Below are positions 1 through 5,338 of a stretch of 5,453 bases of DNA, piece by piece. How positions within the stretch are numbered: the stretch's first letter is position 1; each line of letters opens with the position of its first letter. A program made the position numbers and the translations under genes. Source of the stretch: Actinomycetes bacterium (GTDB lineage Bacteria; Actinomycetota; Actinomycetes; Streptosporangiales; Streptosporangiaceae); the NCBI GenBank assembly GCA_023425615.1, contig JAFACJ010000278.1:1-5453 (forward strand). Reading direction: 5' to 3'. The notes below the pieces were generated by a model. It was not told where the DNA came from, ran no database searches, and saw nothing but the letters and a program-made list of their open reading frames with translations.

Positions 1-1019
1 CCCTGTGGGAGGGCGGTCCCCCGCACCTCCTGGACCCCGACACGCTCGCCACCCAGGGCACCTACGACTTCGAGGGACGGCTGCGCGGGACGCTGCGTTC
101 CTTCTCCGCCCACCCCAAGTGGGATCCGGCGACCGGGGAGATGTTCAACTTCGGCCAGGACTTCACACCGCTCCCCTCGCTGAACTGCTGGAAGGTCGAC
201 CGGGCCGGGCGGATGCGCCGTCTGGCGTCGGTGCGGCTCCTCGACATGCCGTGGAACCACGACGTCGCCCTCACTCAGAAGCACCTCCTCTTCGTCCTCG
301 ACCCCTACATGTTCGACCTCGGACGGCTCGCGGCGGGCGGCCCCGTCATGGAGGCGATCGTCCACCGCCCCGCCAAGGGGACGAGGTTCGTCCTGGTCCC
401 CCGTGACGGCGGCCCCGCCCGGATCGTCGAACACGAGTCGCTCGTCCACGTGCATGTCTCCAACGCCTTCGAGGACGGCTCGGACACCGTGGTCGACCTG
501 GTGCTGTTCGACGACTTCGCCACCCTCAAGCGGGACCTGACGGACTTCCGCTCGGCGTTCACGACGCTGCCGCCCAGCCGTCTCATGCGCTACCGCATCA
601 CCCCGGGCGGACGGGTCATCGCCCACGAGCTGACCGACGCCCCCGGCGAGTTCCCCCAGTTCGACCGGCGCCTGGCCACCCGCCCCCACGGGTTCACCTA
701 TCTGACCGGCCGCACCACGCCGTCCGGCCCCTACGACAGCGTCCTGAAGGTCGACAACGGCTCGGGCGCTGTCCAGGCCCACCCCCTGGGCCACGACTCC
801 TATGTGGGGGAGCCGCTCTTCGTCCCCCGCTCCCCCGACGCCGCCGAGGACGACGGCTGGCTGCTGGCCGTCGTCTACTCGGCGGCCGACCACCGCTCCC
901 GCCTCGTCGTCCTGGACGCCCGCGACCTGAACGCGCCTCCCGTCGCCACCGCCCATCTGGACCACCATCTGCCCTTGGGCTTCCACGGCACCTTCACCAG
1001 ACGCGTCGCCGCACGCTGA
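1..1019 (+). CDS. Carotenoid cleavage oxygenase family protein, C-terminal part (5' end outside window)
   Basis: Non-haem Fe(II) dioxygenase of the carotenoid/lignostilbene cleavage family (RPE65-like beta-propeller), which splits a conjugated C=C bond with O2 to give two carbonyl products. The reading frame is already open at the left edge (first whole codon at base 3), so the internal ATG at 141 is not the true start. About 338 residues are visible; full family members are usually about 450-500. All four expected iron-binding histidines can be placed (numbered from base 3): H37 in FSAHPKWDP, H86 in MPWNHD, H151 in HVHVSNAFE and H328 in the terminal GFHGTF. Conserved acids follow in SNAFE and GEPLFVPR. 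The intact iron site suggests an active enzyme. It converges with the thioesterase gene. Substrate (carotenoid, apocarotenoid, stilbene or phenylpropene) cannot be told from this part. Family assignment is firm. Confidence 0.9.
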   Translation, partial: LWEGGPPHLLDPDTLATQGTYDFEGRLRGTLRSFSAHPKWDPATGEMFNFGQDFTPLPSLNCWKVDRAGRMRRLASVRLLDMPWNHDVALTQKHLLFVLDPYMFDLGRLAAGGPVMEAIVHRPAKGTRFVLVPRDGGPARIVEHESLVHVHVSNAFEDGSDTVVDLVLFDDFATLKRDLTDFRSAFTTLPPSRLMRYRITPGGRVIAHELTDAPGEFPQFDRRLATRPHGFTYLTGRTTPSGPYDSVLKVDNGSGAVQAHPLGHDSYVGEPLFVPRSPDAAEDDGWLLAVVYSAADHRSRLVVLDARDLNAPPVATAHLDHHLPLGFHGTFTRRVAAR

Positions 1020-1030
1020 CCGCCGCGGGC

Positions 1031-1055
1031 GACGGCCGACGGCGGTCGGTCCGTC
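1031..1055. terminator. Hairpin between convergent genes (likely bidirectional terminator)
   Basis: Two 5-bp stem segments, 1031-1035 with 1051-1055 (GACGG/CCGTC) and 1036-1040 with 1045-1049 (CCGAC/GTCGG), stack into a 10-bp helix with one bulged T at 1050 and a GGCG loop. It starts 11 nt after the oxygenase stop codon and overlaps the thioesterase stop codon. There is no T-tract, which is common for actinomycete terminators. The structure is read directly; the terminator role is inferred. Confidence 0.55.
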
Positions 1056-1887
1056 AGCCCGGAGGCGCTCCCGGTCCGGGGGGCGGCGGGATGTGGAAGG
1101 CGTCGGTCGGGTTGGCCAGGGCCAGGACCGTGCAGGTGCCGATGGGGCCCAGCCGGTCGAAGAACGTGGCAGAGCCGGTGGCGACGCCCTCGGCGCTCAG
1201 GTGCGTCGACGCCCGCATGCCGATGTCGTGCCCGGAGGGGAGGCGGGAGAGGGCGAGGGTGTAGTCGACGTTGATGAACTGGAGCGCCTCGGTGCCCCAG
1301 TGGGTGAGCGGGCTGGTGACGTCGCCCGCGAGTGCCGCGCGGACGAACGGGGTGAGTTCCTCGCCCTCCACCAGGGGCCTGCTCTCCCTGAACCAGGCGC
1401 CCTTGCGGCTGGTGCCCGTCCAGACGGAGATGTCGGGGTGGTCGCCGTATCCGCGGTCCTCGCTGTAGGGGAAGAAGGTGAGGTGTTCGGCGGACGGGCC
1501 CGCCCAGGGCGCGGCGGGCAGGGGTTCGTCGGGCGTCCAGACCTCGCCGGGCGGCTGCTTCGAGCGCCGGAGGAAGACCGCGGAGGCGCGGGCGACCATC
1601 TTCCCGTTCTGGCTGATCACGGCGTCGGCGATCCGGATGCGGCGTCCCTCGCGGATGCGTTCGGTCGTCACGGTGACGGGTGCCAGCGCGGTGGGGCGCA
1701 GCATGTCGACGGTCAGCCGCGCGGGCAGGAAGGCCGGGTCCCCGTGGTCGAGTTCCAGGCTCCGCGCCACGACGCCGCCGATCATCTGTCCGTTCATGGT
1801 GTCGGCGCCCCATGGACCGACCGCGTGCCGGCTGGGGAGGAGTTCGGCGCCGTCGGGGGTGAAGAACGCTTCGGGAGGGTTGCCCAT
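1054..1887 (-). CDS. Acyl-CoA thioesterase-family protein (double hotdog, TesB-like)
   Basis: 277 residues. The sequence reads as two consecutive hotdog domains, the arrangement of TesB-like acyl-CoA thioesterases that hydrolyse acyl-CoA to free acid and CoA in the cytoplasm. The N-terminal hotdog spans about residues 22-108, with MNGQMIGGVVARSLE at 31-45, RLTVDMLRP at 57-65 and ISQNGKMVARASAVF at 91-105. The C-terminal hotdog spans about 195-260, with HWGTEALQFINVDYTLAL at 196-213 and FFDRLGPIGTCTVLAL at 242-257. The last 12 residues are a Pro/Gly tail. The ATG at 1887 was chosen because it lies 20 nt after the P450 stop codon; the only longer ATG start (1971) would overlap the P450 by 64 nt. 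The ribosome site is weak (GGAG, 10 nt upstream), so translation may be coupled to the P450. Catalytic activity and substrate are not shown by the sequence; a non-enzymatic hotdog protein remains possible. Confidence 0.8.
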   Translation of the reverse strand: MGNPPEAFFTPDGAELLPSRHAVGPWGADTMNGQMIGGVVARSLELDHGDPAFLPARLTVDMLRPTALAPVTVTTERIREGRRIRIADAVISQNGKMVARASAVFLRRSKQPPGEVWTPDEPLPAAPWAGPSAEHLTFFPYSEDRGYGDHPDISVWTGTSRKGAWFRESRPLVEGEELTPFVRAALAGDVTSPLTHWGTEALQFINVDYTLALSRLPSGHDIGMRASTHLSAEGVATGSATFFDRLGPIGTCTVLALANPTDAFHIPPPPGPGAPPG

Positions 1888-1907
1888 CGGGGGGAGGCTC
1901 CGGTCTC

Positions 1908-3146
1908 TCAGTGCAGCGTGTAGCGGATCGGCAGGTGCTTGAGACCGCCGACGAACGTCGTCGCCAGCCACTCGGGGTCGCCTGCCGCCTCGATGGAGGC
2001 GAGGCGCGGCACCAGTTCGGCGTACAGGGAGCGGACCTCCATGCGGGCCAGGGCGGCGCCCAGGCAGTAGTGCACGCCGAACCCGAACGCCAGATGGCGG
2101 TTGGGGTCGCGTCCGACGTCGAAGCGGAACGGGTCGTCGAAGACCTCCTCGTCGCGGTTGGCCGACGGGTAGGACAGCAGCACCGACTCGCCCTCGGCGA
2201 TGGGCACGCCCGCGAGCTCGGTGTCGGCGGTGGCGGTGCGCATGAACTCCTTGACGGGGGTGACCCAGCGGATCATCTCGTCTGTCGCCGTGGTGAGCAG
2301 CCCGGGGTCCTCGCGCAGCTGCCGGAGCTGGTCGGGGTGCTCGATCAGCGCGTGCAGGCCGCCGGAGATCGTGGAGCTGGTGGTGTCGTGCCCGGCCGTG
2401 GCGACGATCAGGTAATAGGAGACGGTGTCGACGTCCGACAGGGGCTCACCGTCGATCTTCGCGTTGGCGATCGCCGAGGCCAGGTCGTCGGTGGGGTTCT
2501 CGCGCCGGGAGGCGGTCAGCGCGTTGAAGTACTCGAAGAGCTCCAGCAGGGGGGCGAGCTGGTCCTCCTGGCTCTGCCCGCGCTGCATCTCGGTGTCGGC
2601 GAAGCCGAACAGCTCCTGGGTGATCTTCAGCATCCGCGGGAAGTCCGACTCGGGCATCCCGAGCAGCGACAGGATGACGTACAGCGGGTAGTGGACGGCG
2701 ACCTGCTGCGCGAAGTCGCACTCCCCGCCCAGTTCCTCCAGCAGGTCGACGTACCGGCGGGCCAGTTCGTCGATGCGCTCCTGCATCGCCCGCATGGCCT
2801 TGGGCCGGAACCAGTCGGAGGCGATCGCCCTGACCACCCGGTGCTGCGGGTCGTCCATGTGGATCAGGGTGCTCACCCCCATCTCCCGCTGCGCCACATC
2901 CTGCTCCGCCGTCACCAGCAGGGGCCGCGGCCCGTTGATGAACAGGGTGTTGTCGCGCTCGACCGTCATGATGTCGGCGTGCCGGGTGATCGCCCAGAAC
3001 GGGTTGTAGCCGGGCGCCTCGACCCGGTGGACTGGCGATTCGCGGCGCAGCAGCGCCAGCGCCTCGTGCAGCCGGCGCTCGTCGGTGTAGGCGACGGGGT
3101 CGGCCAGCAGCAGTCCGGCTTCGTGGACGGACGGGGTCGTGGTCAT
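1908..3146 (-). CDS. Cytochrome P450, CYP108-like (P450terp type)
   Basis: 412 residues, normal length for a soluble bacterial P450; no signal peptide or membrane anchor. Haem monooxygenase that inserts one O atom from O2 using electrons from a ferredoxin. Key parts are all present: I-helix AGHDTT (251-256) with the acid-alcohol pair D254/T255, ExxR as EMIR (290-293), and the haem loop FGFGVHYCLG (354-363) with thiolate ligand C361. Several blocks match what I remember of the alpha-terpineol hydroxylase P450terp (CYP108A1): LSYPSANRDEEVF at 324-336, FMRTA-ADTE at 301-310, PNRHL before the haem loop, and FVGGLKHLPIR near the C terminus. A terpene or small aromatic substrate is therefore a reasonable guess, not proven. 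The ATG is preceded by a strong GGAGGAG at 7 nt. It heads an operon with the thioesterase and diverges from the TetR gene. No redox partner gene lies nearby. Confidence 0.95.
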   Translation of the reverse strand: MTTTPSVHEAGLLLADPVAYTDERRLHEALALLRRESPVHRVEAPGYNPFWAITRHADIMTVERDNTLFINGPRPLLVTAEQDVAQREMGVSTLIHMDDPQHRVVRAIASDWFRPKAMRAMQERIDELARRYVDLLEELGGECDFAQQVAVHYPLYVILSLLGMPESDFPRMLKITQELFGFADTEMQRGQSQEDQLAPLLELFEYFNALTASRRENPTDDLASAIANAKIDGEPLSDVDTVSYYLIVATAGHDTTSSTISGGLHALIEHPDQLRQLREDPGLLTTATDEMIRWVTPVKEFMRTATADTELAGVPIAEGESVLLSYPSANRDEEVFDDPFRFDVGRDPNRHLAFGFGVHYCLGAALARMEVRSLYAELVPRLASIEAAGDPEWLATTFVGGLKHLPIRYTLH

Positions 3147-3153
3147 CAGGCCG

Positions 3154-3160
3154 CTCCTCC
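3154..3160 (-). promoter_or_regulatory. Ribosome binding site of the P450 gene
   Basis: GGAGGAG on the - strand, 7 nt before the ATG at 3146. It is a near-consensus site and fixes the start codon of the P450. Confidence 0.85.
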
Positions 3161-3205
3161 GGGGGATGGCGGTTCCAGCGGGATCGGGCAGGGCTGCCGA
3201 CCCAT

Positions 3206-3245
3206 GCGACGATGAGTCAGTAATCTAACTTTGTAGCATTGTCGC
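3206..3245. repeat. Nested inverted repeats; candidate TetR operator
   Basis: Outer repeat: GCGACGATG (3206-3214) against CATTGTCGC (3237-3245), 8 of 9 positions paired, 22-nt spacer. Inner repeat: AGTCAG (3215-3220), TAAT, CTAACT (3225-3230), 5 of 6 positions paired, a 16-bp pseudo-palindrome of the size TetR dimers usually bind. The inner palindrome covers the -10-like TAGATT facing the P450. The repeats are read directly; binding by the neighbouring TetR protein is inferred from position and from the common habit of TetR proteins to control their divergent neighbour. Confidence 0.45.
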
Positions 3246-3302
3246 GATGGTCGGGGAAGCCCCACGGAGAAGGGGAATCCGCGGCCCGAGGGCGCCACCG
3301 GG

Positions 3303-3308
3303 AAGGAG
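3303..3308 (+). promoter_or_regulatory. Ribosome binding site of the TetR gene
   Basis: AAGGAG (within GGAAGGAG, 3301-3308) lies 6 nt before GTG at 3315. This strong site decides for the GTG start; I found no better in-frame candidate. Confidence 0.8.
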
Positions 3309-3314
3309 CACGCC

Positions 3315-3950
3315 GTGCCCGACGAGCTCAGCGCGGTCATCGAACAGGTCCTGCGGCCCGCCGAACACGCCATGGACGAGACCGGGGAGAAGATCCTTGC
3401 CGCGGCTCTCGCCGAGTTCCTCCAGATCGGCATCCGCCCCGCGCGTCTGGAGGAGCTCGCCCGCCGCGCGGGCGTCCCCCGCGCCACCGTGCACCGCAGG
3501 TTCATCGACAAGGACCATCTGGTCACCGCGGTCCTGTTCCGGGGCGCGTATGAGGGCCTGGAGCAGGCGCGCGCGCTCATCGCCGCCGAGCAGACCGTCC
3601 CCGACAAGGTCGCCGCCGGGTTCGTGTTCGCGTTGGAGTACGCGCGCAACGGCACCCTCAGCCCGCTCCTGCGCAACGACCCGCTCCAGGTCCTGCCCGT
3701 CTTCACCACCCGCGGCGAGCCCCTCATCGCCCTGCTCCGCGAGTTCTTCCTCCAGGTGCTGCGCGAGACGCCCGGCGACGCGCCGCCGCTGCCCGGCGCC
3801 GACGCCCTGGCCCGGCTGGTCGTCTCCTACTGCCTGTCCCCCGACACCTCGCTGGGCCTGCACGACCCGTCCTGGGCCGCGGACTTCGCCCGCGAACGGC
3901 TCGCCCCGCTCCTCACCGGCCCGAGCCGTCTTCCCGAGCGCACCGCCTGA
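3315..3950 (+). CDS. TetR/AcrR-family transcriptional regulator
   Basis: 211 residues, usual for TetR regulators. These are cytoplasmic dimers that release DNA when a small ligand binds the C-terminal domain. The N-terminal DNA-binding domain occupies about residues 22-70: helix 1 with EKILAAALAEFLQIGI (25-40), then the helix-turn-helix LEELARRAGVPRATVHRRF (45-63), with a recognition helix around 55-62, followed by IDKDHLVTAVLF. From about residue 75 the sequence is a variable, mainly helical ligand-binding domain with no family-specific motif I recognise, so the inducer cannot be predicted. It starts at GTG with a strong ribosome site. It is divergent from the P450 operon and convergent with the alcohol dehydrogenase gene. 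It probably controls the P450-thioesterase operon and itself through the shared intergenic region (inference). The family call is firm. Confidence 0.93.
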   Translation: MPDELSAVIEQVLRPAEHAMDETGEKILAAALAEFLQIGIRPARLEELARRAGVPRATVHRRFIDKDHLVTAVLFRGAYEGLEQARALIAAEQTVPDKVAAGFVFALEYARNGTLSPLLRNDPLQVLPVFTTRGEPLIALLREFFLQVLRETPGDAPPLPGADALARLVVSYCLSPDTSLGLHDPSWAADFARERLAPLLTGPSRLPERTA

Positions 3951-3968
3951 GGGCACAGAGGCCCTCGG
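3947..3968 (+). terminator. Hairpin at the end of the TetR gene
   Basis: Stem of 8 pairs including one T-G pair: 3947-3954 with 3961-3968, core GAGGGC/GCCCTC, loop ACAGAG (3955-3960). It overlaps the TetR stop codon (3948-3950) and sits directly before the larger hairpin at 3969-4010. No T-tract. Terminator or mRNA-stabilising role is inferred. Confidence 0.45.
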
Positions 3969-4010
3969 CGTGACGCCGGCGGGGGTCCCCGCGGTCCCGC
4001 CGGCGTCGCG
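3969..4010. terminator. Strong bidirectional terminator hairpin (TetR / alcohol dehydrogenase)
   Basis: A perfect 12-bp inverted repeat, 3972-3983 with 3996-4007 (GACGCCGGCGGG/CCCGCCGGCGTC). It extends outward by one T-G and two G-C/C-G pairs to 3969/4010. The 12-nt loop (3984-3995) itself contains the palindrome CCGCGG. It begins 18 nt after the TetR stop and ends 3 nt before the dehydrogenase stop codon on the other strand. It is well placed to end both convergent transcripts. No T-tract, as is common in actinomycetes. Confidence 0.75.
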
Positions 4011-4013
4011 GGG

Positions 4014-5159
4014 TCAGTACGTGATCACGCCGCGGATGTTCTTGCCCTCGCGCATGTCGCTGTAGCCCTGGTTGACCTCATCGAGGGTGTAGGTGCTGGT
4101 GACCAGCTCGTCGAGCTTGAGCTTGCCCTCGTGGTAGAGGCGCAGCAGGTGGGGGATGTCGCGGCGGGGGTTGGCGTTGCCGAAGATGCAGCCGACCAGT
4201 TCCTTGCGCTGCATCGACAGGTCGAAGAGGTTGAGCTTGACGTCCTCCTGGGAGATCGGCGCGACGGCGGTGACGACGCCGCGGCCCCCCTTGGTGACCA
4301 GGCTCATCATCGGGCCGATGAGGTCGCCGGTGGCCACGCCGGTGGTGAGGATCGCCTTGTCCGCCTGCACGCCCCAGGTGAGCTCGCCGACCAGGGCCAT
4401 CGCCTCCTCGATCGAGGCCGCGGTGTGGGTGGCGCCGAAGATCCCGGCCTGCTGGCGCTTCCACTCCACCGGGTCCACCGCGACCACGTGGCGGGCTCCT
4501 GCCATGGCCGCGCCCTGCACGGCGTTCATGCCGATGCCGCCGAGGCCGATCACCACGACGGTCTCGCCCGGCCTGACCCCCGCCGCGTTGACGGCCGAGC
4601 CCCAGCCGGTGGTCACACCGCAGCCGACCAGCGCCGCCTTGTCCAGCGGGATCCACTCGTCGATCTTCACGCAGGACGTCTCGCTCACCACGGTGTAGGG
4701 GGAGAACGTGCCGGTGCACGCCATGATCCCCAGGTCCTTGCCGCTCTTGGAGTGGTGGCGTGCCGTCATGTCGGTGATCTGCCGTCCGGCGAGGATGAAG
4801 GCGCCGAGGTCGCACAGGTGCTGGCGGCCCGCCGAGCACGACGGGCAGCGCCCGCAGGCGGGGATGAAGGACAGGACGACGTGGTCGCCCTCCTTCAGCG
4901 TCGTCACGCCCGGGCCCACCTCGACGACCTCGCCGGCGCCCTCGTGCCCGCCGATGAGCGGGAACTGCTCAAGGCTCAGCAGTGCCGCGATCTCGGGGTC
5001 GAGGACCATGTCGCCGGTGACGAGGTGCTCGTCGGAGTGGCACAGCCCGGAGGCGGTGAGCTTGATCTTCACCTCGCCCGCCTTGGGATCGTCGAGTTCG
5101 ATGTCCTCGACGCTCCAGTCGGTGTGCGGTTCCCACAGGATCGCCGCGCGAGTCTGCAT
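4014..5159 (-). CDS. NDMA-dependent (nicotinoprotein) zinc alcohol dehydrogenase, Rxyl_3153-type
   Basis: 381 residues. Zinc-dependent medium-chain alcohol dehydrogenase oxidising an alcohol to an aldehyde or ketone in the cytoplasm. Catalytic zinc ligands are C40 (GLCHSDEH), H71 with E72 (GGHEGAG) and C180 (VGCGVTTGWG). The structural zinc lobe has C102, C105, C108 and C116 (ACGRCPSC then QHLC). The Rossmann motif is GLGGIG (205-210), with D229 in VAVDP, pointing to NAD(H). Overall it matches the actinobacterial NDMA-dependent group (Rxyl_3153 type). Members of that group are thought to keep their NAD(H) tightly bound and need an outside acceptor, proposed to be mycofactocin. The ATG at 5159 was chosen for its GGAGGAGG site 7 nt upstream; an in-frame ATG at 5255 would add 32 residues unlike the family. 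It is convergent with the TetR gene and separately transcribed from the P450. Likely role: oxidise the alcohol made by the P450 (inference). Other alcohol substrates are possible. Confidence 0.93.
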   Translation of the reverse strand: MQTRAAILWEPHTDWSVEDIELDDPKAGEVKIKLTASGLCHSDEHLVTGDMVLDPEIAALLSLEQFPLIGGHEGAGEVVEVGPGVTTLKEGDHVVLSFIPACGRCPSCSAGRQHLCDLGAFILAGRQITDMTARHHSKSGKDLGIMACTGTFSPYTVVSETSCVKIDEWIPLDKAALVGCGVTTGWGSAVNAAGVRPGETVVVIGLGGIGMNAVQGAAMAGARHVVAVDPVEWKRQQAGIFGATHTAASIEEAMALVGELTWGVQADKAILTTGVATGDLIGPMMSLVTKGGRGVVTAVAPISQEDVKLNLFDLSMQRKELVGCIFGNANPRRDIPHLLRLYHEGKLKLDELVTSTYTLDEVNQGYSDMREGKNIRGVITY

Positions 5160-5166
5160 CCCGGTT

Positions 5167-5174
5167 CCTCCTCC
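5167..5174 (-). promoter_or_regulatory. Ribosome binding site of the alcohol dehydrogenase gene
   Basis: GGAGGAGG on the - strand, 7 nt before the ATG at 5159. It settles the start against the longer in-frame ATG at 5255. Confidence 0.85.
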
Positions 5175-5225
5175 GGAGTGGGGTGGCCTCCTGCCGGGGA
5201 GCATTTCACGCCCTGTATGCCGCGA

Positions 5226-5255
5226 ACAATACGTATGTTGTGACCGCCTGGTCAC
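5226..5255 (-). promoter_or_regulatory. Candidate promoter of the alcohol dehydrogenase gene
   Basis: On the - strand, GTGACC (5255 to 5250; TGAC core of the -35) is followed after 18 nt by TATTGT (5231 to 5226; -10-like, 4 of 6). A start near 5218 would give a leader of about 60 nt ending in the strong ribosome site. The region is less GC-rich than its surroundings. The match is moderate, so this is a candidate only. Two palindromes cover both elements. Confidence 0.4.
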
Positions 5256-5285
5256 GCACGGAAGTCCAGGTCACCGACGGACTTC
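5226..5285. repeat. Cluster of palindromes upstream of the alcohol dehydrogenase gene
   Basis: Four elements are packed into 60 nt. First, 5226-5241, ACAATACGTATGTTGT, holds the perfect 8-bp palindrome ATACGTAT (5229-5236) and flanking ACAA/TTGT. Second, 5240-5255, GTGACC-N4-GGTCAC, is perfect in both arms. Third, a further GGTCAC lies at 5269-5274, 19 nt from the previous copy, about two helix turns. Fourth, 5261-5267 and 5279-5285 form GAAGTCC-N11-GGACTTC, perfect 7-bp arms with the third GGTCAC in the spacer. This looks like one or more transcription factor sites for the dehydrogenase promoter. No bound protein is identified. None of these elements resembles the palindrome in front of the P450. 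Confidence 0.5.
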
Positions 5286-5338
5286 GGGCGACGGGCGCCG
5301 CCGATGACCGGAAAGACCTCTCCGGCCCTTGGGGGCAT
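5252..5338 (-). CDS. Possible 28-residue peptide upstream of the alcohol dehydrogenase (uncertain)
   Basis: ATG at 5338, TGA at 5254-5252, 28 residues starting MPPRAGEVFPVIGG and ending DLDFRA. A purine-rich AGGAAAGGGG lies 7 nt before the ATG, a passable ribosome site. Its GGGG could pair with the CCCC just before the ATG in a small hairpin (5339-5349). About 79% of third codon positions are G or C, lower than in the neighbouring genes. It has no cysteine, no membrane segment and no motif I recognise. The stop lies 92 nt before the dehydrogenase ATG. It overlaps the candidate promoter -35 and the palindromes, so both readings compete. It could be a leader peptide, a small protein or chance. 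Confidence 0.2.
   Translation of the reverse strand: MPPRAGEVFPVIGGARRPKSVGDLDFRA

Larger units (their letters stand above)
3147..3314. promoter_or_regulatory. Divergent P450 / TetR control region
   Basis: 168 nt between the two divergent start codons. Most is GC-rich, but about 3215-3240 is a distinct AT-rich island where promoters would be expected. Weak -10-like hexamers are TAGATT on the - strand (3227 to 3222, towards the P450) and TAGCAT on the + strand (3234-3239, towards the TetR gene). Neither has a convincing -35 at 16-18 nt, so exact promoters cannot be called. If these are right, leaders would be about 70 nt on each side. The P450 leader would contain an imperfect GC-rich stem-loop at 3180-3203. 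The nested inverted repeats at 3206-3245 lie over both -10 candidates. Confidence 0.6.

Noticed and set aside
141..1019. Oxygenase starting at the internal ATG at 141
   Set aside because: The frame is open upstream to the left edge and encodes the first iron-ligand histidine (FSAHPKWDP) before base 141, so the gene must start outside the window.
1054..1971. Longer thioesterase start at 1971
   Set aside because: It would overlap the P450 coding end by 64 nt, and the added residues do not resemble the hotdog N terminus.
1911..3215. Long + strand open frame opposite the P450 (and similar long frames opposite the thioesterase and dehydrogenase)
   Set aside because: Its translation is low-complexity G/V/R/Q-rich sequence with no family features, while the - strand frame has every P450 motif. 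Long antisense frames are expected in GC-rich actinomycete DNA.
3253..3263. GGGG-AAG-CCCC hairpin in the TetR leader
   Set aside because: Four base pairs in GC-rich sequence are expected by chance, and it lies well away from the ribosome site.
4014..5255. Longer dehydrogenase start at 5255 adding 32 residues
   Set aside because: The extra residues are R/H/G-rich and unlike the family N terminus. The ATG at 5159 has a strong GGAGGAGG at 7 nt and begins with the expected QTRAAILWEP.
5239..5256. GTGACC-N4-GGTCAC read as a CRP/cAMP-receptor site
   Set aside because: Read as TGTGA-N8-TCACG, the spacer is two bases longer than the N6 of known CRP-type sites, so the half-sites would be out of register.
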